Positions 48,137 to 59,962 of a stretch of DNA of 60,000 nt are shown in pieces. The stretch comes from Tubulanus polymorphus (Eukaryota > Nemertea > Palaeonemertea > Tubulaniformes > Tubulanidae). Numbering within the stretch: the stretch's first letter is position 1; each line of letters begins with the position of its first letter. The notes beneath the pieces were generated by a model. It did no database searches and was not told the DNA's origin. It was given only the letters and a program-made list of their open reading frames with translations. Where the stretch lies: the NCBI RefSeq assembly GCF_964204645.1, contig NC_134029.1:4599001-4659000 (forward strand), read 5' to 3'. Both the position numbers and the translations under genes were made by a program.

Positions 48137-48222
48137 GATTTCTTCCCGATTTTGATAAGACGCAGAGAAGAACCTTTGGCCGAGAAACCAAGGATTCGAA
48201 CCCTTGGAACATTGGACGGGAC
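48137..48222 (-). mobile_element. tRNA-like SINE, same family as 53.9 kb
   Basis: Minus strand B box GGTTCGAATCC (48192-48202), then TTGGTTTCTCGGCCAAAG, GTTCTTCTCTG, and later CGGGAAGAAAT. These align with TTTCTCGGTCGAAGGTTCTT and GGGGAAAAGAAAT after the B box at 53941. The homology covers about 85 bases. Confidence 0.7.
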
Positions 48223-48348
48223 CACCACTTCATTATATTCTTAAACATAATGTCGTTTTCATTGATACAGATTGATTGCATTATCTTATCAAGACGATAA
48301 TGATGTAAAATTTCGAAAACAAAAGAGAGATCCCCGCTGGGGCCCTGG

Positions 48349-48378
48349 TGGGTTGGGTGAGGATCGCGACCAACCCAC
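48349..48378. repeat. hairpin GTGGGTTGG/CCAACCCAC
   Basis: Perfect nine-base inverted repeats around a 12-base loop. Confidence 0.7.
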
Positions 48379-48491
48379 TGACACAGAATCATCTCCCCTT
48401 CACAGACCACAGCCGTAGGATTCTCGGCGAAAAGCAAAGCAGAAAATAAATATTCTTGACAATCTTACTCGAAGATGCCCGAAGATATTTA

Positions 48492-48731
48492 CTAAATGAA
48501 GGTTAACTTCAATTTCTCGCCCTTGAATGAAATTCTAAACCAGCGCGTCTGCGTCGAGACTAGCGCGCTGTTTGGCGCGAGTTCGTTCGCAAACACGTCT
48601 TGTAAACTTGAAATTACTTTTCTGCGCGATAAAACTTTAATCTGAACGCGCGATTCAAGATTATCAATAAACTCCGGACGAATATCCATCCCGTATAGCA
48701 GCAGCAGCAGCCAGCAGCCAGCAGCCAGCAT
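48492..48731 (-). CDS. hypothetical frame with CAG-repeat-encoded leader
   Basis: 79 codons from ATG. The first residues, MLAAGCWLLLLLYG, come from the CTG/CCAGCA tandem and form a signal-peptide-like hydrophobic run. The rest (MDIRPEFIDNLESRVQIKVL, SLQDVFANELAPNSALVS) is hydrophilic with even codons. The frame stays open upstream to CTACTTAG at about 48774, an acceptor-like site. A CCAAT box at 48809-48813 lies about 80 bases above the ATG. It could be a small secreted product or an exon; chance is not excluded. Confidence 0.28.
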   Translation of the reverse strand: MLAAGCWLLLLLYGMDIRPEFIDNLESRVQIKVLSRRKVISSLQDVFANELAPNSALVSTQTRWFRISFKGEKLKLTFI

Positions 48732-48745
48732 CCAGCATCCAGCAC
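48697..48745 (+). repeat. CAG array grading into 7-bp CCAGCA(G/T) tandem
   Basis: AGCAGCAGCAGCAG followed by five 7-mers: CCAGCAG twice, CCAGCAT twice (phase depends on where the array is cut) and CCAGCAC. It shows a trinucleotide array changing into a heptamer array. Confidence 0.8.
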
Positions 48746-48793
48746 GCTGCGCGTTATTAAACGCCGGTTGTGACTAAGTAGCAGGCTCGATGT

Positions 48794-49060
48794 TCAGTCG
48801 CCGTTCGTCCAATCAGCGAACGGTATCGAGCGAATGTCGTCACGCCGGATTCCTAGTCGACTGTGATTGTAGTACGAGCTCAGTAGCGCTACAGACGACA
48901 CTGTTGTATCAGTTACATAACACTTTCTCGTCAACTTTGACTTGAGGTGACGGAATGATGTCCCGAAATCGGAGCCGCTCCGGGGACAAGTTCGATTCAT
49001 AGTATCGTCAAAACAGTTTTGAAGGTTCGCTATTTTCGAAGTGGAAACTTTCCCATTCAT
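48794..49060 (-). CDS. hypothetical frame, 88 aa
   Basis: ATG-to-TGA frame with even, CpG-rich codons (for example FDDTMNRTCPRSGSDFGTSF, then RLGIRRDDIRSIPFADWTN). An E-box CACGTG lies just upstream on that strand (49083-49088). It sits immediately before the frame at 48492-48731 on the same strand, so the two could be parts of one gene, but no clean splice pair joins them. No family recognised. Confidence 0.22.
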   Translation of the reverse strand: MNGKVSTSKIANLQNCFDDTMNRTCPRSGSDFGTSFRHLKSKLTRKCYVTDTTVSSVALLSSYYNHSRLGIRRDDIRSIPFADWTNGD

Positions 49061-51021
49061 CTGGTTAGGATACACTCTTCTTCACGTGTGGACAAAGTGA
49101 GCAGCAATGACGGAATCGCAAAGTAATTGCATCGGACGGTATTCTATAGTGAAATAAAAAAAAACCTAAGAAAATACGGATATTTCATTCATACCTAGTT
49201 CATGCAGCCACAGATATCGTAGTTCGTAATAAGTCGTGAAAAGTAATCCACAAAACGATATATCGGGAAATCTAAATAGTTCTACAGTCACTTAGGGATT
49301 GAATTCTTACTGTCATTATCCATTAGAAGGTAAGAAACATTGTCGTAACAATGTACATCTTTTTATATTTGTACATGGATTTTTTGTTTAAACCTTCAGT
49401 GTGAAATATACATGCGAAAGAAAGTCTTTTATTTTATCGTTTTTCCTCGTTTTTTTTTCTTTTCTTTTTATCATTCTGTGATTTTTCTTTCTTTGCGTCG
49501 ATTTTTCTCTCGATAAAACGGATAGAGCGTATATCGGCCCCGGCAAGCGAGCACGGATAATGACTATCGTGATGAGTTTATTCAATAAGTCACGGAACGT
49601 ACATTACAGCGCTAAAACCCCTTCTGAAGTTTCATCCGTCGACGCATCATCGTCGTATGCAAAAATTCAAATAAGCGGACGGCATTTGTCAAATTATCGA
49701 TTTTACAACAGCGAAAGGTTTCATTCGTACTAGATCCGCTTACCCTCAGATGAGACCGATGTCACACTGACTTGCGTGAGGCTTTAACAATCAAAATGCT
49801 CATCCGTTACTGACTAACTCATATCATTTCGCTCGAATCTCCACATGTGTGTTGGGTGTATATGCTGGACCAATAGTTTCACAGTTAGCATGTGATTCAA
49901 CTTGAAAAATTAGAAATGAACTGATTCTAACTCGAGCTATTCATCATTTTATATCATATTTGTCCACCGAATGAAAATAACCGTATCCAAATAATCTCAA
50001 CCATGGTCTTCATAAAAACGCGAGAGAAGAAGTTCTCGTAAATCAGACACGCTTAGGCCCGGTTTTGTAGACTGGTCTTAGCTTTTCATCATGGAAAATT
50101 TATCCCAATTGTTTATTTGATTGATTGATTGATCTGATTTTGTCCATTTCTACAAACCCACCACTCTCCAGCCGGAAACGAAACAGGGGCTTGGAAATCG
50201 GAAGTCGAAGTACAGATATAATTTTGGATGTGCGGTAAAATTTACTGATCTTTGTTTTTGGAAGAACCTGATGATTTGGAATTCGGTTCCGGGTTCGTGT
50301 AGACAATCTTCAATCTAGTCAACCCGGGGGTTTGTTATCTCGATTCATCAGAAATTGAGTTAACTCCGAGTTAAAGTCAATACCAGTCTATAAAACCGGG
50401 ACCTAATGTTTTAAAACAACGACAACAACAAATCCCAGCGTTTAAGACCGTGATGAACTTTCGAAACGATTTAGAATAAGAATCACGAAAGAAAAATAAG
50501 AAAGACAAACACTAGCAATTTCAATATTTGATTAGCCGTGCGCGTGTGCGACATATCTCAAGAGATGATACGTATTTACCGTCTTCGCGAAGTAGTTGAG
50601 AGAACGCTCTGAAAGAGATTTCCTCGAGTGGAATTTTTGATCAGACTAAGACACGACCAGCCGGCGCATATATCGCTTAGTTTATTCATAATTGATAAAC
50701 CGAACGGAAAATCTGCGTCGACTTCTGTTTGTCAACGATCGAATTGGCACTTTCGGTTCCAGTTTAATTGACGTAAGTTAACACTAGACCGTGATCCCGA
50801 TGATGGGGTTCTATTGATTGACGTTTCTGGCATTCGTCTGGCAAATCTACTTAAAAACATACACGACTCTTATGACGAGTCAAATATTAGTTTGAGGTAC
50901 GTGTGGAAATATTCATCGGACAAGCGATTCCTCTTTATCAATGTTTATTTGAAATTTTACGAGAAAAGAAGGAAATTCAAAGCAGCTGGTCTATCGTGGC
51001 CTTCTAATCCAGTGCTGTATT
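49061..51021. repeat. non-coding, T-rich tract and (GATT)n
   Basis: T-rich tract at about 49425-49500 and a (GATT)4 microsatellite at 50118-50134. No gene recognised. The frame at 50814-51068 overlaps the start of the TIR element and is not called. Confidence 0.5.
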
Positions 51022-51361
51022 ACGGGGAACTGGCAAAGCTACTGTGGCAATCGAGGATTCGGCACTAATGGCAAGCGAGGATCCGCCAGGTGCGCTAGTA
51101 GTCACTCGGCCTTCCGGGTTGAATTTTTTCCTCATCTCAGTTGAATTTGCTTTTCTATAAATCGATAAATCAATTATTAATGAAAACGATCACTGGGTAG
51201 AAAAATTCAATGTTTGATTTGGGCCCTGAAACAATTTGATTCGCGAGCCTAAAATTCAGTTCAAAGTTAATTGATTGTAAACAATAAATGAACTGAATTT
51301 TGCATAAGGCTGAGTGCTAGTCCCGCAATCTGGTGAGGTAGCTGGTGTTGTAGTTCCCCGT
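51022..51361. mobile_element. TIR element (MITE-like), copy 2, intact
   Basis: 340 bases beginning ACGGGGAACT and ending AGTTCCCCGT, perfect 10-bp terminal inverted repeats. Subterminal AGCTACTGTGG and (reverse) AGCTACCTCACC extend the symmetry. No coding capacity, so it would be non-autonomous. No convincing target duplication was seen, and the superfamily is unknown. A second copy lies at 29961-30493. Confidence 0.78.
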
Positions 51362-53513
51362 TGCCGTTCGTATATCAGATCAACCTGCAGAGCATCATTC
51401 TTGAAAAAGCCTATAATCGTCGATGCCGTGTCGTTTCTTGCCGAAAGTGACATTTACCAAAGCAAAAACTTTCGAAAACTGATAACATGATACACGAAGC
51501 AGAAAATTAAACGGAGCCAGCAAATATCGGGGGATCTTTAACCGAATTTCGCGAAAGGTTTTAAGTCAACAATTTGGTATCATAGGTATTCCCTATCTGC
51601 TCGTGTCCTCGTGACTTTATGAAGCTGCTCATTGAAAAAAACGCTTCTTCGCTTTGTCGCCCTAATCCATCCATCGTAGGACAAAAAAATGAACCGACTT
51701 CGGCTTTATTTCCCTGGCTGCTACTCGATGCCGCCGCGGAGCAACCCGCCGCATAGACTTGTCAAAACTCCGCTCACGCATTCTCATACAGTAACCGCTT
51801 ACAGTCGACATGCAGACATTTGCGGCGTTTATTCGCTCAATTGACGCCGCGCATGAAATTCTAATTTTTGATATTCGATCCGACGCGGTCCCTACGCGCC
51901 GGGGAAGTTTTCCCACATTGTCAGTCATTATGCAAATTCAATCAGGTATACGGCGCGATTGTCATTCTCGACGCGGCGCGCTCCGCAGCTGGTTCAGACG
52001 CGCCTCGTGAAATTATTACCCGTGCGCGAAAATTGAAACGATAAAACTTCGCTAACAAACTTACAAGATATTTTCCTCCCGCAACGCCTAGAATCAGATC
52101 ATCGCATATTTCATATATCTATTGTATATCCCTACGTATATATAGTTGTGTTTCTATAGCCTAGGGACAGCCAACGACTGATCCAATTTGCGTTACTGAC
52201 AGCAAGTCTGAAAGGTTTTTCTGACGTGAGATTTTATCCAATTTCCTAACGTTTCGCTGGCACTATTGTGTCAGCAATTCCGAATCTCGACGACTGCGCG
52301 AACTTCCCTCGACTTATCTATTGCGACTTTGATATGTAACTGATTATCGGCGATAAAGAGTATGAAATTATGACGAATTCTGCGTCGCCGAGAATCAGAG
52401 GATTTCAGTAATCGCCAATGAATTTATAGATCGAAAGAGACGGACAACTTTTTCTTTCTTCAGCCTTTTTTATTTCGCCGATGTATAAAGAAAAGCGACC
52501 AGGGTTCACGTATCCGGTTCACGAGAAAGTTAAACTCACATTTATTTGTTATATACTTTTTTATGTTTTCAAATGAGGTCAAAAATTCTAACCGTAACTT
52601 ATAACTAAACCGTTTTAATCCTACAACCTTTTCACGAAATTGGAACTCGAATGATTTTTGTTTCACTTATTAAACACATTTTTTTTCCGATTTTGTTTTT
52701 AGTTTTACTTTGAAATCCTTAATATTCACATCTATTTCCTAAGCTGCACGATCTATTTTCCTATATAGACGATGGACTATCGGTTTTCCACCCACTTCGT
52801 GCTGTTTCTTTGCTCAATGAGTATTAAACCTGAAAATGGACGGTTCCACGATGATATATTTATGCCGTAATCAATCCTTGTGATAATCCAGTATCAGATT
52901 ATATCAGATTGTATATCTTGATAAAATTAATCGGGTATTAACGACACAACCGACGAATTCGTCAGGTAAAAACCAACATAATATGATATTCTTGTTTGCA
53001 ATATTTACAAGTAAACTTTAAAGCACGCGAAGAAGTTTCTTTGCGATAAGACGAATCTTTATGATACAAGCGCGGTTAGATATCTCGTAATGTCACTTCA
53101 ACCTCAACGGTTCATGTTTTCAGTAATCTGTCTTGCCCGGAATAGAATTCTATATACATATTAATCTAAAAGGTGAATATAGAAATTCTCTAATTATGTT
53201 CATTAAAATCTCCGCAGTTATCACTCGAGTCGACTCGAATCGTTCTATTGTATTGTATAACAGTAACGGATCGTTTTCCCGCCGGCGGTTTAACATTCTA
53301 TAGCCGTTAGATTAGTCAAAACTCTAAAAAAAACCCTCGCAAGCCTGCCGTTCTACAATAGAAGGTATACAAGAGAAGAAAAGTTGATGAGATCTCCCTC
53401 GTTGAACCAGGTCTCTTAAACATTATGGTTTCCTTTCGGTTTCAATTTAGAAATTGAGTTTTTATGACTCACGTCCAATTAGCGTAAAACGCCCTGAATT
53501 TCTGGCGAACGTA
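51362..53513. other. non-coding stretch, no gene recognised
   Basis: A CpG-rich patch near 51700-52010 holds overlapping frames on both strands without splice support. The rest is AT-rich. Confidence 0.5.
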
Positions 53514-53545
53514 CAACAACAGCAGCAGCAGCAGTAGCAGCAGCA
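53514..53545 (+). repeat. CAA/CAG microsatellite
   Basis: ACAACAACAGCAGCAGCAGC followed by AGTAGCAGCAGCAAACAG; imperfect CAN array. Confidence 0.8.
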
Positions 53546-53862
53546 AACAGTGAAATAATCATCCGTTTGAATTTACTATTGCTCGGCTAATTTACTACAT
53601 TTGCTAATTACACACAGCGGTATGTTAGACCGTTGTTCGTCAATTTCCGTCGAATTGCGGCGTGGATTAACTTCAATTAAAACTATTAATTAAACTACAA
53701 ACGCGATGACAGACAGTGGTGAATTCAGACAGAGACAGTTGTAGAACTAGAATTTAGAGAGATGTCCCTGCAGTCATGATGATTTTGGTGATTCTCGGCG
53801 AATACGAAAATATGGTAATATAAGGTGAAATTCTACGATACGATTATATTTCCATCGATGTT

Positions 53863-54076
53863 TCGACTATATCCCAACAGTCATCAGGAATTAGGATATA
53901 AAGCCGCCGGTGACTGGTCTCGTCAATCCCAAGGTTCATGGGTTCGAATCCAGGATGGGACAGAGTTTCTCGGTCGAAGGTTCTTCTCTGGTCTCTACCC
54001 AATTGGGGAAAAGAAATATCGAACCCGCTGATAATGTCCTGCGTGGCACTAATGGTATAAAAAGGGATATAGTCGA
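53863..54076 (+). mobile_element. tRNA-like element bounded by inverted TATAGTC boxes
   Basis: The ends are TCGACTATATCCC (53863-53875) and GGGATATAGTCGA (54064-54076), perfect 13-bp inverted repeats. Inside lie a TATAGTC-box segment (CAACAGTCATCAGGAATTAG), a B box GGTTCGAATCC (53941-53951), GGGACAGAGTTTCTCGGTCG and GTTCTTCTCTGG. The internal part is shared with 48.2 kb and the left end with the 35.4-kb family. It is a composite of the two repeat types, 214 bases long, without coding capacity. Confidence 0.72.
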
Positions 54077-55327
54077 TGTATAGAAAAGTTTTTGAGAGAT
54101 CGTAAGCGTTCGTTAAGAATTTCTTTTATCTCAAACCAAATGTTTATGAATATGGTAAAATATTATGATTATGATGTATTTCATTAGATATCATATACCT
54201 TGTCATGATCAGCATCATGTTCAGGGTTCGAACCCAAACTATTTATGCATAGTTTGAAAAGTTCGCATACGTCCAATAAGACTTAATTTTTTCATCACAA
54301 ACCGAATTGATAAAAAGATATCCCTTTTTAGTTCTTGAACCGTATCAAGTATCGCTACGAAAGCGTGACTTCAATTTCCGAGTGTTTCTTTTAAATAAAC
54401 TAAAATCTGGCTGAAACGGCGACTGGCGCGTTGTTAATGTTTTTAGACGATTAACAATTTGAAACCTCGTTCGTGTTTGCGCCGTTACGCACATTCTATA
54501 CCCGCATCCGCTGTCACCTCGAATTCAGTAAATTACGGCAGTCACTTTCGAAAATTTGACGTTTCGAATTATACGAAATTTCACGCCCGAGCTAACGCGC
54601 TGATGGAGCCGTAATAAAGTCGGTACGTTTTCGTCGTAAACTAACGGAATTTACGACGGCGACGACTCCGCGAAGTCTGGCCGTCAAATAGGCCTAACCC
54701 GGCGTGCATCCTGCGACTACGACAGCGATAGCGATTAACTACATTTTGATAGGCTACAGTTTAATATCTTTCGACCATTAACTTCGCTTCACGTTAATCG
54801 AAAAGCACCATCTGTCGACCAATTACTGTATCATTTATATCAATTGTAAACCACTCATTCACATTTGACAACGACATAATTCGATAGTAGCTCGCGTACG
54901 GCATCGATTCGTACTGGTCGCTCTGTGTTTTCTGCCCGGATGGTCACTACCCGTAATAAGCTATATAGATCTGACTAAATTTCACATGCATCTGAAAGAG
55001 CAAGCAATGAGACGTTTTCCCTGGCGTTGATAAGTCGCCAGTAATTGGTTTCTATTCGCCGGGATTAATCTATCACATGACGTGCGAGTCTTCCGGTGTG
55101 AGTCGCTTTGTGTCATATACTCACCTGCCAGGTTCGGTGTCGGCAACTCGACCACCTTCACCCACAAAGCAGCTGGCGCTAACTTACTATAAAGACCCGC
55201 GTCTGCGAGGCTGTACTCCCAACATCAAACATCTCTGCCTAGGTTACCTAAGTTCAGCTCGGAGTCCCTAAGCGACATATTAATCTACGTCCCGGAGATG
55301 TATCCACGGTGCTCATACGACCTGAAT
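54077..55327. mobile_element. non-coding; lone B-box palindrome at 54224-54235
   Basis: GGGTTCGAACCC at 54224-54235 contains a B box but has no clear A box, so it is at best a decayed tRNA-like repeat. The rest holds no recognised gene. Confidence 0.35.
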
Positions 55328-55379
55328 ACCTAACCTTGGAGTAATCATTTGATTTCAAATGATTACTCCAAGACCTAAC
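55328..55379. repeat. 38-bp perfect palindrome in 7-bp direct repeats
   Basis: CTTGGAGTAATCATTTGA (55335-55352), TT, then its exact reverse complement (55355-55372). ACCTAAC stands directly on both sides (55328-55334 and 55373-55379). There are no mismatches in 18 pairs or in the 7-base duplication. Removing the palindrome and one repeat leaves a plausible empty site. Confidence 0.92.
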
Positions 55380-58300
55380 TGCGGTACACTGATGATAAGT
55401 TTATTGGTGAGACCCCACCCAGATAGCTTAAGAACTTTTCGTTCGGCGAAATACTATACACCAGTCTCATACTACGTGATAAGCTGTCCAAGATAATATT
55501 CAGCTATATGTATATATGTATCGACCATACACACAATTCCACGACGGCGATATGATTGCTGTATCACAGATTTCTAAGCCTATTTCGGCGTTTGTTTCAG
55601 TCGAGAGACGTCTTGCATAACACGTTAGCAGATATACGCGGCGCGTATAGTGAGCGGGGGTTAGGTCATCCTGATTGGTATTCAATACAATACCTCTGTT
55701 TGATTAGACACGGACTAATTTTCCACTCGTAAGAAGAAGTCGCAAGAAACAGAAAAAATGCGGCGTCAGATCAGATTTAACCCTTTCCTAGCGAGAGGCA
55801 AGAGTTTGGATGTGAGGTGCATGTTATCAACATTTGGCGTAGACTTTCTTTCTGTTTCCTCTCGAATTGAGTTTTGTAAATCCGACAATGACATCTGACT
55901 GATGGGGCTAATCTAAATTCATATATACTTCGAGATTTTGGAAATAACTATACTTCAAGGTTGATATTCATTTTGTCTATTAACAAACATACTATATTTT
56001 GCTACTAAATCAATTACGTAATGCTTTTTCTGCCCCTCCCGCCGTGGCAAGGTTCCGATGGTTCATAGAGAAATACAGATTTTCCGGTTTCTCGAAGCTG
56101 TCTGTGTGATGATTTGCTTGGATACCGGTACACAGATACGCAGTACGGTGTATTATACCCTGCTACCTTCAGCTAGCGTCGGTGTCGCGCTGTTAATCCG
56201 TTTATTTATGACGTATCGGCTGAAATTAGATCAAATCGTGCCGTGGCTTTTCCTCGTTTTCCCGCGAGTCCAATTTATCATTTACAACGTCGTTTTAATG
56301 TAGATTTGTTTATTGAACAACAATAGCGTGACGATCCCTTCTGAAATCTACCCCCGTTCAGCGAGATTTTCAGATTTGTAGATTTGATGTACGTGTGGCT
56401 ACCACGTGGCCTGCACCATCTGCCCGTTAGAAACCGAAGAAACTCAGGTCCACAGTCCAAAGAGTTTTTGATACCTGAGTTTGTACCTGTTTGGCACGGG
56501 TCAAATTATTTCGTGTGAATGCTATGGTTCTGGAAATGACTCACCTCGCTTGCCATTGCATCGTTTTAATAGCATTTCAGTAACGAGCGGCTGAATGCGC
56601 TCTATAGGTAATCACAAAGTAAGTAATCAAATTAGACTCGGTTCTGGTCTGGTCCAGTTTGACCCGGGCCAAATCGCAGCTATTTTGTTCTCGACTCGAT
56701 AATAAGGGATGGGGTTGAATTTGGGAAGTTTCTGTCGTATGAAGTCATCAACAAAATGATTGTGTTTTAATCGAATCAAGCTCTTAACTTCAGAGTAACC
56801 GTAATAGTGGCTCCTGCTGTTCAACGAATTCAACGATAAGTCTTTTTGAATAAGTTTATTTTCTATGGCAATTCCTCACAACCGATCATCGGAATATAAG
56901 AATATTCTTTAGTTCGAATATAATCAGCGAAAGTGCCAATCACAGAGGTAATCTGTGTCTGGTGACCATAATCAGTGTCCGTTAACAACAGCACATCATA
57001 GTACACCTGTCTCGTAATCGTATCCTACCACATAGAATACATATCCACCACCGCCCTCATTGAATCTAATGATGACTTTTACAATTGGTTTTATATTCAT
57101 GGCGACGATAGACACCGCAATTCGCCGGAAGAAACTGGCAACTGGCGTAAATGCGCGCATTGATTGCGGGGTGATGCTATTTTTCTACTCGGTATATTAC
57201 ATCGCCTTAAGTCAGATCCACAGTCGAACAAGATACAATAAACAGCGCTGTGAAAGTTGAATAGAAAGTGGAATTATGTTCGGATTGCGCGGATCTCTTG
57301 ATTGTAATAATAAGTCGTTTTAGTGTTAATACAAAACCACAGCGAGAAAACGAATACGAATATGGAGCTCATCGCCGTCTCGGGAAACAACAAGACCAAG
57401 AACCTGACTCTAATCAGTTAGATTTACCATAAATCCATCGGGTTAAAACCGGCAAAATATGAAACAATTGTTTACGTAGGTGGAGGAAGATATGACTTTG
57501 ATTGGACCTGATTCGGGTACTGAGTCGTCTTGTAACCTCCTGCTTGCAGTAGACTGGTTTCTAGTCACATAAACTGGTTTCCGTTCTCGGGGATATTCGT
57601 CCTCGATCGCCGAGGGTCGTCGTTAGTTCTTTCGTGATCCCGAGACTGTTATGCGTTACTCATTTGATCAACATGGCAGTGATATGACTATGTCCAACGC
57701 TGGATTTACACATTCGAAAACATGTTTCGTGTGGCACCTGAAAGAAAACCACCTCGGTCAATACGACTCTCAGCTTGGTGCTTTTTTCAATATTGAAAAT
57801 CCTTTAAATCACGTATCCGTTATCAAGACATGAAACACCACAATTGTAAATTGACTGAAATGATTAATCAGGAATGTGCAGATGTTTCGGGTGATTACAG
57901 CTACCCTTCGTCTGTCTTTCGAATGATATGTAATATGTTAACACATTCCATGTGTAGAGTGGGCAATATAACGACCTGATAACGTTTAGATTCACGCATA
58001 TGTCGTATCACATTGTGCTTTGTGCTTGGGGTTAGCTTGTAGAAATAGAATTATCTTAATACAGCTAAGTTTCATTATTAGTTATTCCATGTTCGTTATC
58101 GTTCGTTATGACAGAAATTACAATACATTTCCGCTGTCATAAAACCGAGTTATGAGTTACAATATTTAAGTTGCTTTCTGATGAAGTGCGTTTTGTTCTC
58201 GAATGACCCCTCATTCTTGTTGTGACTGGGGTTTATTGACATTTTTCGACCTCCCGGCAAAGTTTCACAATAATACCATCAGTAAATACAATATGAAATG

Positions 58301-59894
58301 CGCTGTTCTCACCGACCGAGTTCTCCTGACACAAAGACATTTAAGCGGAGTGCATTGAAGGCATTGTTCCGTCGCCTCTCAGAACTGATGCTCTCGGTAC
58401 AATGTCCTGTTCTGTCTCGACTCTTGTCACTGAAATTCATTCTAGTCATTTATCAAACGCGGGTTTTAGTTTTCTGTGATCAGAGGCAGGTTTTATTGTA
58501 TGGTCGTTACCGATCGCGGTGCTGGTGGTGACTCAACGCGTACATCAGTATAACAGTCGCGGATGCAAGCATTGGTGCCAGAACAGGGGCTATGCAGCAA
58601 TAACAATATAATATTAGACTTTCCCCAGGCCATAAGATGCTTAATAAATTCTTGATGTGCCATAAATTTTCAGTCACGTACCCGGGAATCGGGTCTACGA
58701 CGCATTATTAAGGGGCTTTTTGTAGTTATGTCCAATGTGAAGGTATATCGTATAGCTAGTGATGACACAGCGTTTGCTAGAGACAGAGACAGAGACGGAA
58801 TTTATTCAATTAAATCTGCCACGTCATTACGATTCGGGAATATCGTTATTTTGATCTACAGACCGCATTAATCGAGGTAATTTGACCGCGTATACATTTA
58901 ATAATAATGCGCTACTTTGAAATGGTCTTTTCGTGCGCGCGCTTTCGGTGTATATGAACGTAAAAAAAAACACGGGTCTTTCGAAGCATGCCTCCATTGA
59001 TGTTACGTTTCATATGGGGTAACTGGCAAAACCGATGAAAGATCTCGTTTCTCGGGAACGGCACGGTTCTGTTATGTGGCTTAAAAAAAACGAGTGAATG
59101 TACGATTCTTCTAATGTATGGTAATAAAACAATGCGAGTAACGGGTCCTCAATATGAAAGGAGATAGGTGTGGGGATTTGGGGGTTGTTCATTCTTTGAT
59201 AATCGCAGTGAGTTGGCCAACAGTCCTGGGTTAGATGTATCTGCCCCGATTTTAGTTAGGCTTATGGTGTATAAAGTACAAATCTCAGGACTTGGCCTTG
59301 TATTACATGAAATCGTACGAGTTACTTCGTTTGTTGATATATTCCTGCAATACGACGTTAGTCCATTTTCAATTTTAGTTTTTGGTCAAATCAAACGTGT
59401 GACTGCGGAATTGGCTGCTGGTTTTCGGGTTATCGTGCAAATATTACCGTCGAACTAAAATGTGTTCGTTTCGTCGATAAATCGAAAATTGGCTTTAACC
59501 AGCTTTACTCGGATGACATCGTAGAGCGATACCACGAGAGGTTTTTACTCCGCGTGACGAACTTTTATATCAAATAGGGATAAAATTATCTACGTTCAAA
59601 ATCTTCCACTTTACGACAGTTTTTCGCGCAGCGCGACCTGATTTCGGTCGAGATTGCGTCGAAGCGAATATTCTACTATTCAAATTAAAAATCCCCGTCG
59701 CGTCAAACTCTGACGGATTACAGCGAAATCCGTATTTAAATTGCCTGGATTTTTATTTCGGAAATTATTTTCCAATCCGTCGCCGCGCGATGCGCTCGAT
59801 AAAAAATCAATAACCGGTCGTTATCATCGATCGATAGTGTCACTAGTGCCCATGATTCGCCGTAGGCTGTAGAAATAGATTACTATGTAATTAG
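55380..59894. other. non-coding stretch, no gene recognised
   Basis: Frames at 56058-56303 and 57060-57260 have hydrophobic stretches but no splice or promoter support. A GAGACA repeat lies at about 58780-58798. No element of the families above was found here. Confidence 0.45.
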
Positions 59895-59962
59895 GTAGCT
59901 GCACCCATGGGATCCAGCATCCAGCCTAAGTATAATGTATTATCCGTTGAACTATGAGGTCC
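59895..59962 (-). mobile_element. tRNA-like sequence with A box only
   Basis: Minus strand begins GGACCTCATAGTTCAACGGA, then TAATAC, close to the acceptor and A-box region of many Arg-type tRNAs (TAGTTCAACGGATAA). The B-box position reads GGATCCCATGG and is degenerate. Probably a tRNA pseudogene or SINE head. Confidence 0.4.

Noticed and set aside
48055-48300. 81-codon plus-strand frame
   Set aside because: Overlaps the antisense of the SINE at 48.2 kb; no independent support.
53825-54031. 68-codon plus-strand frame
   Set aside because: Read-through of the tRNA-like element at 53.9 kb.
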